DNA of 64,000 nt, from NCBI GenBank assembly GCA_000711775.1, contig ARYC01000439.1, forward strand, positions 1-64,000. The letters run 5' to 3'. Both the position numbers and the translations under genes were made by a program. Source of the stretch: Oxytricha trifallax (taxonomy: Eukaryota; Ciliophora; Spirotrichea; Sporadotrichida; Oxytrichidae). Shown in pieces: positions 12,002 through 24,469 of the stretch. Below the pieces are notes generated by a model, which had not been told where the DNA came from, made no database searches, and worked only from the letters and a program-made list of their open reading frames with translations. Every line of letters begins with the position of its first letter. Position 1 is the first letter of the stretch.

Positions 12002-14252
12002 CCTATTGAGTTTTTAATTTTTGAATTATTAAAAGTTTAATAACTCTCCAATTAATCATTTGGGGTTTTGGGGTTATGCAGTTATTTAAGGATGTTAAAT
12101 TTCTTATTCTAGCTTGCATATGCTTCTTTATTCAAAGTTTGATTAAACTGATTGCTTAATTCTTAAAGTGTTTAATCTTGTCCTCTGCTCATATCACATG
12201 ATAGCTTAAACGACTCTGTGTTGTTTGTGTTATGTTAAATTTTAGAGAATAGGTTCATCATGTTGTCCATTTTTTCCTTGTAGTTAAAAGCTTAAGTGTT
12301 ATTGTGTTAAAGTTAAATTTTCAACGATTGAATCATTTCTTCATAATATTCTTTGGTATTTGTAAGTTCAGCCGACATTTCCTAGAGTTAGAATTCTAAT
12401 TGCTCTATCTTTTCGATTAAAGTTTAGTTTTCATCTTATTAAGCATGATGGTTTCTCTAAGTTTCTTAAAGCTAATGATCGAGTTATGCATTTCTTTCTT
12501 TCTCTTCTTGAAGCAACTCATTTAATAATTCAATGTCGTTTTTTAGCTTGATAACAAGTTTTGCATCGCATCTTCTCTCTGTTTGAATTGTTGACTCCAT
12601 AGAATCTGATTAAATTATAATATTTAAAGCATATATAAACCTTAGCTGTTGCAATCTTTCAAGTTTGGCAAATTTCTCTTGCTTAATATATGGCATCCTC
12701 TCTGTATAGTGCTGACCTTCACACTCAAATCTTTATAAAACACCTTAAATAAAAATCAATTATAATAAAATCAAAATATTATATATTAAAAATGGAATTA
12801 ACAAATATAAAAACATGTCCTTTTTAATTTTTCATATGATATAAGATGATTGAAAATGATTTAATAATTTTATCTTCATTTTTGAATTTTCAATTGCTCA
12901 TATTTGATATAATTTATAATTCTAAACTTATAGCAGAAGTTTTTTTACCTCTTTACTGAGATTATCTATAAAAAATGAAATGAATAACTACTTGGATTTA
13001 TATGGATGATTCTTAATTTGATTAGGACATTTAACTCATTGTATTCAACATATCTGAGTTTCTCTTCGAAGTCTTTTAGGATTCTAGATTTTAAATTATG
13101 ATTTTAGGTGAGGAAACTGTCTCAGTGTTGATTGGATTATAGAATCCAACCCTATCTTTGAAAATACAATTAAAATTTAATATCTTTGTAAGCTGAGTTT
13201 TGAGACTTGCTTAGAGTTATATCCTAATTAGAATCGAAATGTTTATCCTGAAAAATTGATCTGTTTGTTTGAGTATTTTTCTTTGAATGATAAGCTCTCC
13301 CTGATCCCAATCCTCCAGTACTTAAAACCTGAGAACCATTTGAAAGTTCGTTTTATATATTGCATTAAGTGCCATTTTTACTGCTAGTTCCTGTTTCAAT
13401 TTTCATGTGCTACTTCATCTTATCCAGGTGCTCTTAGAAATGCTCATAATCTTTGTCATAAGTATCGAGAATGCAATTCAATTAGTCGCTATTATTTATA
13501 ATGTTGTTGATACTGCTATCATCATGAGGGTTGTTCTATATTTAACTATCATCAATTTTACCACCTAGAAGCATTGAATCGTTCGCAATCATCTCATCAT
13601 TTTAATCGCTGATGTCAATTTCTAATTGCTTTAATTTGAAATTAATAGCTGCATTTGCATTATCGATTGATCTTTGAGACTTAACGAAGCTTTGATTCCT
13701 AAATAAGGTCTGTTTCTTTAGAATCTGTTTTTAGGGCTATTGCTAAGAATTTACCTTTTCAATACTTCTATTTTCTTTATTAGCTTATTCTTAACTTTTG
13801 AAGTTCAATTACTGCTAGGTTTGCAACTATTTAGTTAATTATGGCTATGATGGATTATGCTATAGCCTTGAGGACTTTAAATGACTTTAGGAATTGGTAG
13901 AAGACTTTAATGATGCTTTTTTAGACTTTTCAGCACTTTATTGGCTTTAAATCTATGTAATATTTGAAGTAGCAATCATCAAATGCTGAGGCTTAAAAGT
14001 GTCAGTATTGATTTAGAGTGGAGCATTTAAATTTCTTTTTGAATTAATCTGTAAAGGGTAATCTTCTTTATTCGAAGCAGTAAGTCGCTTTTTCTCTTCA
14101 TTTTTTGCATTCGTGTTTGTGCTAATTACTGTGGGTTGCCTTATTTTACTCTTTCTCAAGTTTTAACCCTCTAGTTTATTATGGTTTTAATTACCGCCTT
14201 ATGAATTTACCATTTATTTCAAATCTTTAATAGAAATCCAACTTTTAAGCAT
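11998..14252 (-). CDS. Gln/Asn-rich coiled-coil protein, unknown function
   Basis: The minus-strand frame begins at ATG 14252 (or 14213) and ends with TGA 11998-12000. The first 330 residues are polar and low-complexity (INNIINNSDQLN, many Gln from TAA/TAG). After the inserts the protein becomes a coiled coil, with phrases such as IELLNELLQEEKERNAQL and QTLIEKIEQLEFQLQEMS. One 35-nt GT-AG intron lies at 12606-12640. Three more interruptions need removal to keep frame (13161-13188, 12970-13003, 12739-12919). The two lower ones could alternatively be longer introns, since GT-AG solutions with acceptable frame exist. The stop overlaps the start of the next gene by four bases. Confidence 0.75.
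12739..12919. other. 181-bp IES candidate, 7-bp pointer TTTATAA
   Basis: TTTATAA at 12732-12738 and 12913-12919 bounds an AT-rich, TGA-containing stretch. Excision gives VQNYKDLSVKV in frame. A long intron ending TTTATTTAAG is an alternative. Confidence 0.55.
12970..13003. other. 34-bp IES candidate, pointer TAT
   Basis: A 3-bp repeat allows removal of 34 bp and gives NQESSIDNLSKEV in frame. A ~70-nt GT-AG intron is a competing explanation. Confidence 0.4.
13161..13188. other. 28-bp IES, 8-bp pointer TATCTTTG
   Basis: TATCTTTG occurs at 13153-13160 and 13181-13188. The 28-bp period shifts the frame. Joining at the repeat gives SAYKDRVGFYNP without a gap. A 16-nt GT-AG intron inside the same stretch would also restore frame, but the eight-base repeat is better explained by a pointer. 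Confidence 0.7.
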
Positions 14253-14996
14253 TGAACTTTCCGCACTTACAGCACCGATTGATTAATCCAAATTTTACTA
14301 TGATAAAGTGTTTTATGCATTTGGTTATCAATAAATTAGCAATAATTCATGAGAAATTTAATGAATTCAAAGAAAAATAACTTGAATTGATAAATTAATG
14401 ACACTTTAATATTACCTTGATCGATATTATGAATAAGTGTCTGTAATATTACTATATGTATAAGTGTAATTAATTCTCTTTATGGTAAATTATTACTAAA
14501 AAAAATAAAATATAACACTATCCCAGCTTGATATAATAATTAATTTAAACTCTTCCAATAAATTTAAAGATATTTTCTTGAATTGTTTTAATTAAATGAA
14601 AATTAATGCAATACTTTTGAACTAAAATAGTTAATAGAAATTTTAAAATAAAATCAATTCGAATTTGATATCTCCAAATAAATTGAATTCTATCACTAGT
14701 TATTTTATCTTTGCATGTCAGCAATTTAACTTGATGAAATTGAGATTGTAGAATCTCTCTACTACTAAAAGTATTGAAATTATTACTAAATTTAATTGCC
14801 TTAAGATTATTAGTTAGTATGCTATGAATTCATTTATGCCTTAGTGTCACTCATTTTTAATAATTCTAATTTCAAATTTAAACACACACAATTCCGCTCT
14901 TAAATGTACTGATAAAAGATTATTAATGATATTTATATAGAATAAACTGCATGAATATTAGAATAAAATTCAAAAATTCGATAATAAAATTCAAAA
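14253..14996. promoter_or_regulatory. ~740-bp divergent intergenic region
   Basis: This AT-rich spacer lies between the minus-strand coiled-coil gene and the plus-strand carboxypeptidase gene, so it should hold both promoters. No conserved element was recognised. Confidence 0.4.
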
Positions 14997-17203
14997 ATGT
15001 TATCATCTGAGAAAGAAATACTCGAGAACTTACATCCATAAAGAAACACTTTTACTTTTGATAATGGTTTAATTATATCAAGCGATTTCGATTCTGGAAA
15101 TCTTTGGAAGTGTCATAAAGCACTAAATTCATAGATCACTTAAAATTCTATTGAATCTTAAGCTGAAGCTATAAACAGATTTATAGAAGAAGATAGTAAA
15201 GAACAGGCTCAATCAAGTATAGAGGAATTAAAGGCGATTGAAGCCTAAAATATAGAAAATATGAAGGGAATTGAAGATTATGAACTATGGATTTGCCCTG
15301 ATTCTCATCCATATTCTGAAGAAAACAGCTATCGTACTTGGTTTTTCTTTAGTGTAACAAACTTCCCTAAGGATTTAAAGACTCTTAGATTCACTGTGAG
15401 AAATATGAGCAATCAAGGCAAATTAATTGGCTATGGTTTGAAGCCAGTTTACATTGAATTCACCCAACCAGAACATTAGAAATTTATATCATAGAAACAA
15501 ATAATGTTTAGACAACCTTGGAAAAGAGTTAAACCCAAAGTTGATCATTTAAAGGGAGAAGAAGGAATGCAGATGTATTTCTAACATACCTTAAAGCCAG
15601 ATTAATAACTTAAAGATGTACTTTACTTTGCATTCACTTACCCTTACTCATTTGAAGACATCACGAGATCAATCAATGAAGTATAGATCAAAAGTTAAAA
15701 AAGGGAAGAAGGAGAACTATTCTTTCATAGACAGGTATTGATTAAAAGCATTGAGAATAGAGATATTGAATTGATAACTTTAAGTTCCAAAGAAAAAATG
15801 TTGGAAGAAAAAGAACCATAAATCTAGGATGAAAATTTAATTAAATAAGATCCTGATAATTTACCAAATTTATTTGAGAAGCCATGCATATTTGTTACTT
15901 CTAGAGTTCATTGCGGTGAAACCCCAGGCTCTTATATGCTATAAGGTATGCTAGATTTATTGATGGATTTTAACAACCCGTACTCAAAACTCTTACTTGA
16001 TAATTTTGTGTTTAAAATTATTCCATGCTTGAATCCTGATGGTGTAGCTAGAGGATATTGGAGAAACGATACTTTAATTTAATTGATATTATTTTTTTCA
16101 TCTAAAATTTATACTAGAGGTGATAATTTAAATAGACACTACTCTGATCCCAATCCTTTAGATTAACCATCAATCTATGCAACAATAAAAGCAATTCAAC
16201 ATGCAAGTTAAAACTGTAAATTAAAATACTACACAGATTTACATGGCCATGCATCTAAAAGAGGATGTTTTGTATTTGGCAATTCAATTCCAGATCACAA
16301 TTAAAACGTAGAGCAGATTTTACTGGCTAAACTGATGTCTATGAACTGTATTAATTTTGATTTGCAAGAGTCAAATTTCTCTGATGAAGCAAACAACAAA
16401 AAAGATGGAAAAGGTATGGGAAGAGACGCATCTGGTAGAGCAGCTACTTTTAGAGTATCTAAATTACCTCATTGTTTCACTATGGAATGTAACTATGCGA
16501 CTGGAGTTAGAAACAATACTCTTAAGCCTAGACTAGATTTGAAAAATAGATCTATTCTTAAGAAAGAAGATTCGCATATTACTGACATTACATCAGCTTA
16601 CTATAGAGCTGGAGGCAGCTATAAAAGCCCTGTCTTCGACTCAGAGGTATTCAAGGATGTAGGTAGAGCTTATCTCATCTCCATTTTAGACTTGGAAAAA
16701 CTTAACCCATTACCAAGAATATTAAAGAACTTTGATGAAACTTTTGATTGTGCTTTAGATAGGCTCAGATCTGACATAAACAAAGATTTAAAGAAGCCTA
16801 AAAATCTCTTTAAGAGCAAGAAAGGAAATGGAGGTGGTTTTAGACCAGAATTTGAAATCATTATTGCAAGTAAAAAGTGTGTTCAAGAAACGATAATTGA
16901 AGAAACAAAATTTGAGGAGAGTAAAAATGAACCATCTAATATTCAATCTATAGTCACAGTCTTAGATCAGCAATAAGTTTATTATAATAACTATAATTTT
17001 TACGCTAAGTTGCCATAGTACAACTATAAAAATGCCAGGATGACTTTGACTTAATAGAAAAGGCAGATATTCAGAAAGAGTTTGAAAAACTAAACATAAA
17101 CAGTCATAATGATGACGAAGAATCAAGTCAAGCATAAAGTGATTCAAACTCAAATTTAAACTCCAATAATTCCTCACATTAGAGATCTAGTTCTGTATAA
17201 TGA
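14997..17203 (+). CDS. AGBL5: cytosolic carboxypeptidase, CCP5/AGBL5-like (M14D metallopeptidase)
   Basis: Starts at ATG 14997 and ends at TGA 17201-17203. The catalytic domain has all M14 landmarks. Zinc ligands are in [10 protein letters not shown] (HxxE) and [12 protein letters not shown]. Substrate-binding Arg/Asn are in [11 protein letters not shown] once the IES is removed, and the general-base Glu is in [10 protein letters not shown]. The NFSD segment followed by a Lys/Gly/Asp-rich loop matches CCP5 rather than CCP1-4. CCP5 enzymes remove branch-point glutamates from polyglutamylated tubulin, a plausible role in a cell covered with cilia. One GT-AG intron lies at 16977-17038 (62 nt). 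The C-terminal tail after it is acidic and Ser-rich. A 42-bp IES at 16074-16115 falls in the active-site region. Confidence 0.92.
16074..16115. other. 42-bp IES in the carboxypeptidase active site, pointer ATACT
   Basis: ATACT occurs at 16069-16073 and 16111-16115. The insert has no GT at its left end, so it is not a standard intron. It would place 14 extra residues in the conserved [11 protein letters not shown] motif. Removal restores the family sequence exactly. Confidence 0.85.
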
Positions 17204-17328
17204 TTGGTTATCTTTACTTGAATTTAATTATAATTTCTTAAATTGGCATTATTTTTTAACTATTTAATTTCTGTAGTTAAATTAAATAATTATATTAAAT
17301 TTAAGCCGTAAATATCAATTAACATTAA

Positions 17329-20300
17329 ATGAAAAAGCTTCTACTATCTAATAATACTCGGTATTTCTCTACTCATCAAAGAATAAGCTAAATCGAGTCT
17401 TTCACTCCCACTTCAGACCCATCTTACTTGCACTAGCTAATGAAGAAGTCTAAATTGTTGAAAAGTGACAAGTCTTCTAAGCAATCTGGAAATTTAAATT
17501 TTTCTTCAGATAAATAGCATTATAAACGCATGATCATGGAAGGAAGAGATGAATTAAGAAAGACTGCTCATTTGCATTATACTGTGCATTTCATTCCCGA
17601 TCGTAAGTAGTAGAAATCAAGTTTGTATTTAATGGGCAATCATGGGCGTATATTTGGAATGAGGGACGATGATTTCAATAGCAATGACTAATTGCTGAAT
17701 GAAATCGAAAAAAGAGCACCAAATGTAAGAATAATTTTGGGGGGGGGGTCTAAGTCGGTGGCAGAAATTTTTCGAAAAACTAAGTCGGTGGCAGCATTAA
17801 TTTTTCAAAATTCACCAAAATCCTAAGTCGGTGGCATAATAAAAATTTTTTCTTTTTTCAAATTGAGACTCAATAAGTACCTAAATATATATGAAAATTT
17901 TATGAAAGTAAATAAATCTCCAATATAACAACTTAGACATTTGACGGACACAGTTTAACATATAAAATAAATTAAATTCATAAATAATTTGAATCCCTTT
18001 ATCAAATAATTTTAAATAAAATATAACTATATAAATATCATTGAAATATTATCACATTGACAATTAGTGTATAACATACTTCGATTTTAATTTTTTCAAA
18101 ATATCATTATTTTTCAATGTGATAATATTTCAATGATATTTATATAGTTATATTTTTATTTAAAATTATTTGATAAAGGGATTCAAATTATTTATGAATT
18201 TAATTTATTTTATATGTTAAACTGTGTCCGTCAAATGTCTAAGTTGTTATATTGGAGATTTATTTACTTTCATAAAATTTTCATATATATTTAGGTACTT
18301 ATTGAGTCTCAATTTGAAAAAAGAAAAAATTTTTATTATGCCACCGACTTAGGATTTTGGTGAATTTTGAAAAATTAATGCTGCCACCGACTTAGTTTTT
18401 CGAAAAATTTCTGCCACCGACTTAGACCCCCCCCCAATGATTTGAAATTTTTCATGTTAAATTTTTAGACGATTATATTGGGGTCGATGGCATACACTGA
18501 CATGGAACATTTAAAGAAAGGTGATATGAAGTACCTTTAAAAGCCAAAAATAGATTCTGTCACAGCTGAGTAAACCTTAGCCAAGAAGAAATTGTCAAAG
18601 TTTTACGTTGAAGATATGTATTAATCAGGCAGATTTTTCTTGGAGAACAAAGAAGAAGAGCCTATGTTAGATGAAGAGGATGGTGGTCCTGGAGATATTA
18701 AAGAAAATGACTATACTGTTTTCGAAGCTGATTCAGTTTTGAAACGTAAATGTGCGAGACCTCATTTGAGTGTAGGAAAATACGCTTGCACTGAGCCAAA
18801 CATCAAACTTTTCTTTGGTAGACCTAATCCCTTATTAGTGCTTGAAGACCTTGCTTATAATATGGACTTATAAGAATTAAAGGATATTTTCCTTGATATA
18901 ACTCAGTAATATCATAAAGATGCCCTTTTAAATCATACATTACCAGTAGAGCATCCACAAGATGTTCATCATCACTTGAAAAGTTTCTATTAACTAAATT
19001 ATTTAGTCTATATATAAGTTTAAATTAGTTATAAATTTTTATAAAGTTACACTAGAGTCAAGTACTCAAACGAAATTTATTCAAAGGAACTGGACTATCA
19101 AGCGAGTCTTTTGAGAAAATGTACTAAACTATACAAAGAAAATGCTTTGGTTATTACTGAAGAATTTGTTGACGTGGTCAAAGAAAGAGCTTTGAACCCT
19201 GATATTTCAGAATTCGATGAGATATTTATAGCAAAATCAAAATTAAATCCTAAGATAGAAAAATAAATGCTTGTGTATTCCTTTTATTTTATTATTTATT
19301 ATACTAGAGATTTTAATGCTGAAAATAAACCACCCTTTGAAGAAATACTAGAAAAGCTATCAATATTAACTCATTTATACGATAGAGAGTTTCAACTTTA
19401 CATGATCAATTACCAAATTAAATTTATGATTAATATAAAATAATAATTTATAATTTCAATGTATTATGAATGGACAAGGTATGAGCTTATTCGATAAAAT
19501 GTTCAATGGGATTTACTATGATGAAGCTTCAGAGTATACAAAGCAGTAACTCTTAGAAAAATATTAATAAATTAACTTACCATACAAAAGAATATTGACG
19601 AAAGTGTTCTTTGATGATGTGGACCGTTTAAGATATATCCCAGCAAGTGGAAGAGATATTTAAAGTAAAATTGTCTTTATTAAAAAGAAATTGATCCCTA
19701 ATTATACAATGACATTTGTTTATATTATCGAGTCATATGAAGTCACAATGAAAAAGATTGACTAGAAAGTAGAGAGAAAATATACATTCGCTGTTAATTA
19801 ATTACGTTAGTGCCAAACTTTGAACGTAATGATGAAATCGCTCCTCCGTCAAATTGAAATAAATATCAACAATAGAATTAAATAGGGGATTGATTAGACA
19901 AGTGTAAGAGTGGGACTAAGTCAATTATTTTAGTAAGAATAGGAAACACCTGAGAATTTGTAACTTTGGAGAGAGCTCTTTATCGAAGCCAATACTCAAC
20001 TGGGTTATTTCACATTGCCAAATGATGTGCTAGAAAAGTATAAAGATATAGTGAGAGTCACATTCAGAAATATGTAGAAAGAATAGCTTGGAGAGGATCC
20101 TGAAAGACATATGAAAAGAAAGTCTGTACTACTTGAGAGTTAGAGAGAACTCGGTGTCGCTACTTAACTTGAGGATGGATCTGTTCCTTCGTTCACATAG
20201 TTTAAGGCAATTAGAGATTAAATAGTGAAATCTAACTAAGGCAAAGGCCCCACATCACCTCTTGTATTAGCTGAAAAAGAGGAAGACACAATTTAATACT

Positions 20301-21637
20301 GCTTGATAAATGATTTAAAATTGAGGTTGATTAGCTAAAATTAATTAAATTTAATTTGAGAATAATACATGCGTTTGGAGTAGTTAGCTAAAGATTATCC
20401 AAATACTAGAAATAAAGTGGATGAACTGTAAAGCAATCTAAATCAAGACTATTTGCCTGTGGAACTTCGCAAAGAAAAGGTTTTCATCACTCCTTAAGGT
20501 GAAACAAAAACCTAGGATGAACTCATACCTAATTCGTCGGTATGTTACTCCCTTGACGGAACTCCAATGCCTCCCGAACTTATGAACAAAACAGTGAAAG
20601 AATTGAGGTAGATGGGATTTTCAGATGTCTCAAAGATCAACATGAAATTTGATAGACATACAAGAGATTTGAAGCCCTCGATTGATCCCGTAGAGAGACA
20701 TAAACTTTAGAAAGCTATGCAAGAGATGGAAGAAGAGCAAAAAGATCCATCTCTTTCGTTTGAATCGTTGAGTTCAATGAATGACGATGAGGATTTGGAT
20801 CAGCCAAGAAACTAAAGTGAGAAGTAGGAATTCGATATGATTAAAACTCAGAGAAAAATTGATGATGCTAGAGTTATGATGTATATGAAAGCTTTAGAGA
20901 AAGGTATTCCACTTTATGATGATCCAGTATACAATGAATTACTTGCGTTATATCCCTACTATCAGAAGAAACTATCATAAAAGCAAAATTAAATCTAGAA
21001 GGTTAAGCTAAAGATGGAAAGAGAAGCCAAAGACAACAAAACTTACAAATATAAATTTGAACTGTAACTTAAGGGTGGGAGAGGAAATCTAGCTCCAAGA
21101 GATGACCCAAATATTATAGATGTAGAATTTAATGATAACTCTTAAGAAAAAGATATCGAGTATTACAATGAGCTCCTAAAATAATACGAAAGAGATCAGT
21201 AAGAAATCTAAAAAATGAATCAGGCTCTCTCAAACACTTAGGATATATTCACTGATGAAACTGCAGCTAAATCAATCAAGCAATTCGAACGAGAAGACAT
21301 ATTAACTGAAAGAAGACTCGGCAATAAATTTTTAGCATCAATTGAGCCTGAAGAGGCTGGCAGCACCCTGGCCTATGTTAATAAAAAAATGACTGAGAAG
21401 CTTGAAATAGACAATTTCTTGAAAAGTTACAATGATCAGCTCGAAGCTGAAAACATGGAGGGAGGTAAAAATGATGATATTGGAAATAAATCATTCTTAA
21501 ATGATAACGATTTCCATGGTTCATAGATTTTAAGAGCTGATGTAAATGCATAGAATTAAAGTTTAGGCAGAGCTGGTATTAAGAGATACAGCAACAGCAG
21601 TATGACTAAGAGAACAAAGAGAGCAAACGAATAGTGA
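17329..21637 (+). CDS. large hypothetical cytoplasmic protein with acidic and coiled regions
   Basis: Starts ATG 17329, ends TGA 21635-21637, roughly 1,150 residues after removing inserts. Recognisable stretches include VGKYACTEPNIKLFFGRPNP, VFFDDVDRLRYIPASGRDI and TMTFVYIIESYEV, followed by a long charged C-terminal half with Gln from TAA/TAG. No known domain could be assigned. An intron at 17725-18468 carries a 0.7-kb palindromic element. Two short IESs (19430-19469, 20330-20377) restore frame or remove an in-frame TGA. The segment about 18990-19060 may hold a further short intron; the frame is open through it. Confidence 0.75.
17738..18435. mobile_element. 0.7-kb near-perfect palindrome with TSD, nested in an intron
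   Basis: Two arms of about 340 bp are almost exact reverse complements around a short centre near 18085. The tips are runs of G (left, 10) and C (right, 9). Each arm carries the word CTAAGTCGGTGGCA three times close to the tip. Flanking octamers AATAATTT (17730-17737) and AATGATTT (18436-18443) match 7 of 8, as expected of an 8-bp target duplication. Taking the element out leaves an ordinary short intron beginning GTAAG and ending TTTTTAG. No coding capacity. Near-identity of the arms implies recent insertion or gene conversion. Confidence 0.88.
19430..19469. other. 40-bp IES, pointer TTATGA
   Basis: TTATGA lies at 19424-19429 and 19464-19469. The 40-bp step shifts frame and no GT-AG pair fits. 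Joining gives INYQIKFMNGQGMSLFDKMF. Confidence 0.8.
20330..20377. other. 48-bp IES candidate containing an in-frame TGA
   Basis: The frame is the same on both sides, but the stretch between two in-phase TTG codons (20327-20329 and 20375-20377) contains TGA. Removal gives NDLKLRLEQLAKDYP. The pointer is only 3 bp, so the exact edges are uncertain. Confidence 0.5.
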
Positions 21638-21782
21638 ATAATATCAAATCTATAATTGTTTCTTTAATTAATGATAAGTTTTATTTCTTAATAAGTTATT
21701 AAAATAAATATTATTAATCAGATTAGAATTATATTTAAATGTATTTGAGAACGAAATGATTGATTAAATTTAAAATTAAAAT

Positions 21783-22185
21783 ATGAAAAATAGCATTTTG
21801 GATTATAATTACTCAGCTTCTTCTATAAGAAATTAAGATCATCTTAATTTAGCTTTATCCAAGTAAAGCCTGCTGTCATTAAATGACCTGGAAAAATCAC
21901 AAAACTAACCTTAATAGAAAACAGATAAATCTCAACTAAAAATTAAAAATTAGAAGTAAAACTTAGATAAAAGCAAGAAATTATTGGTTTAAAGAAAGCC
22001 ATCTGTAATTAAATAAACTGAGGGAATTTACTCGAAAATATTGAAGAAATAAGGCAAGAAAGAAAATGTTAGTTCTTTGTTTAATTAGAATAATCTCAGT
22101 CGGCAGAACAAATCATCGATTAGTGTATCCAGAATTAATATTTCTAATTTCAATAAGGATCATAATAGTTAATTTATTTGTTTTC
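21783..22185 (+). CDS. short Lys/Gln/Ser-rich hypothetical protein or 5' part of the next gene
   Basis: ATG 21783 opens a polar, basic frame (KIKNQKQNLDKSKKLLVQRK, later SISVSRINISNFNKDH) that dissolves into very AT-rich sequence after about 22180. The frame happens to stay open towards the gene at 22572, so this could be a first exon or MDS of that gene rather than a separate one. No domain was recognised. Confidence 0.4.
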
Positions 22186-22571
22186 TTTTCATTAATGAAA
22201 TGATAAAATTTGTATAAAAATAAAAAATTTATTTTTAAAAATGTTAAATATTTAAGCGAAAAAAATTAAATTTTTCTTAAACATAAATTTATCTCATTCA
22301 TTTATTTTATTTCATAAATTCTTTCCATAAATTTTATTACTATGAGTTTTTATAGATTTCTAATGAATTTATTAAAATTATATCATTAAATGTTATAATT
22401 TTTATCAATTAATCTATATTTAAAGAATATTTTGGTTTTTATTAAAAAGAGAAAAAATTGTTAGATAGTAAAAATAATCATTATAAATTATATATTTAAT
22501 TTAATTAAATTAATTATATTATCATATTTTATCATAATAGCTCAATAAGTTCAATCTAACAGCATTCAACT

Positions 22572-24238
22572 ATGATGAATTACAATTCTAACATAAGCAT
22601 TTTAACTTCCTAATCATAAAATACTCTCAATAATCTACCACAAACTAATCAAATAAAATCTCCAATAAATCAGTAGCTACTTGCTCGTAGATTTAAAATT
22701 GATGAATAAATGAGTTATAGTAGCAACTCTGCTAACTTAAATGCCATGTCTTTACTAAGGATGACTTAACTATAAAATTCTTAACATTAAAGTGCGACTA
22801 CTCTGGATTAATCATAACTTCAGAAATCTAAAATGAATATGACAAATCAATCCACTCAATAAAAATCAAATCTGACTTTAAATAATAAGAAACAATAACA
22901 GCAAAAGAATAACTAGACTTCATTTGGCTATTTCAGTTCATCTATGAGAGACTGTGTCAAAGCAGTTCGTAAAGAGACTGCTTAACTACTCAAATAATCT
23001 AATTTAGAGGATTTTAGTTCTAAGAGGCAACAGTAAATCACTAAAAATGTTGAAAACTTTAAAGTATAACTTCAGAAAGAAATCGGTGAGAATATTTGTT
23101 AAGGTGTCTAAGTATTAGCGAGAGTATCTAATAGAAACGATCTAGGAAGTGGTTTTAAATAAATCAGCATAGTATCAAGAGTCATAGAAGAGGAATAAGT
23201 TTATAAAGTTGAGCTGCTTCTATAGCAGAGATTATAGAGATTGATCATCCATAATTGGAGAGAACAGATCTATAGGAAAAATCATAGAATTAATGCCATC
23301 ATTCTATTTATTCAGAAAAGATAATAGAGAATGATATCAAACTCTTTCCATTAAATGAGAAGAGCAGTAAAACTTAGAAAAGGATTAATTAAAATTGTAA
23401 ATGTTAGGGATTATCAAATCACTACCAAAAATCTGAAAAGAGCATTCTACAGGTTTAAAAAGTAAGTAATAAATAAGTTGAATATAATATAGAGTATATC
23501 TTTAAAAAAGATAATAATAATTTAAATGTCTATTAATTCCTAAAATAATCATATGTAATCTTCTCTAACATCCACAGATCTAGATCCCAAATTGTCTTTT
23601 GTCTTTGACTATCTAGACTAATTTTATACTGACAAATAAAAACAGCAAAACAAAGTGCACCCAACTCAAACTTCTTCTCTTGAGCTTGAAAAGTACAATA
23701 AATTCCTAAAATAACAAAAGAACTATGAGAACATTTAACTTTTGCAGTAGAATCTGGGATCGTAACTGCTCTATAAAGGATTCAGCAAGATCATGCCACC
23801 TAGCTATGTGTAGTTATAGAAAGAGATACAGGAACTATAATAGTATAAGGAATATCAAAATTCAATAGGGAGTTAGTCGATTCGAAATAGAAGGCAAAGC
23901 GTGCCAGCTGAGTATTAAGATTTATAGTAAAAAGAAAAGTAAGAAAACTTGATTCATTTAATATTCTTCGAAAAGAAAAACGAAAGTTTACAATTAATAA
24001 TATGCTATATACAATCATCATTACATTATAAAATTTTCTTTGAAAAAATAACAAGTCAATATATTTTTTGCATATATGAATAAATTTTTATAACAGGAAG
24101 AAATAATCAAAATAAATTACTCTTTTGTTTTTATATTTTGAAATATATCAAGCTTTTGAATCTTGAGCAGGTAATGTTGGGGAATAAATGCAATAAAAAA
24201 TAAATTTACCCAAATTATTACAGTTAAAGCAATATTGA
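22572..24238 (+). CDS. Gln-rich protein with helical basic repeats, unknown function
   Basis: ATG 22572 (double Met) opens a frame rich in TAA/TAG glutamine. An internal region (LLLQQRLQRLIIHNWREQIY, then NLKRAFYRFKKQVINKL) has a Trp/Phe plus basic pattern like centrin-binding or IQ-type helices. Near the 3' end two GT-AG introns are proposed: about 120 nt ending AACAG, and 53 nt GTAATG to TTACAG. They are followed by LKQY and TGA 24236-24238. The 3' exon structure is tentative. Confidence 0.6.
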
Positions 24239-24469
24239 AGAATAGAAAATCAAATTAAAACCCAAAATTTATAAGTCGTAGATAATCTGAATAGTGAAAG
24301 TCCTTGAATTATACACTTCCAAATTTAGAGATAGATGGAGACAGAGTAAATCTTTCTCTCAATGAATCTAAAAGAAAAAGTATTGATAGTTTTAAAAAAC
24401 CCATGCATTTATAAAACAAGATACAAATTGCATTTAGAGCTATTTATAAGTATAGGGAAATTATGATAG
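24239..24469. terminator. convergent 3' region
   Basis: AT-rich 230-bp spacer between two converging genes. It must hold both 3' ends; no distinct signal is visible. Confidence 0.35.
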
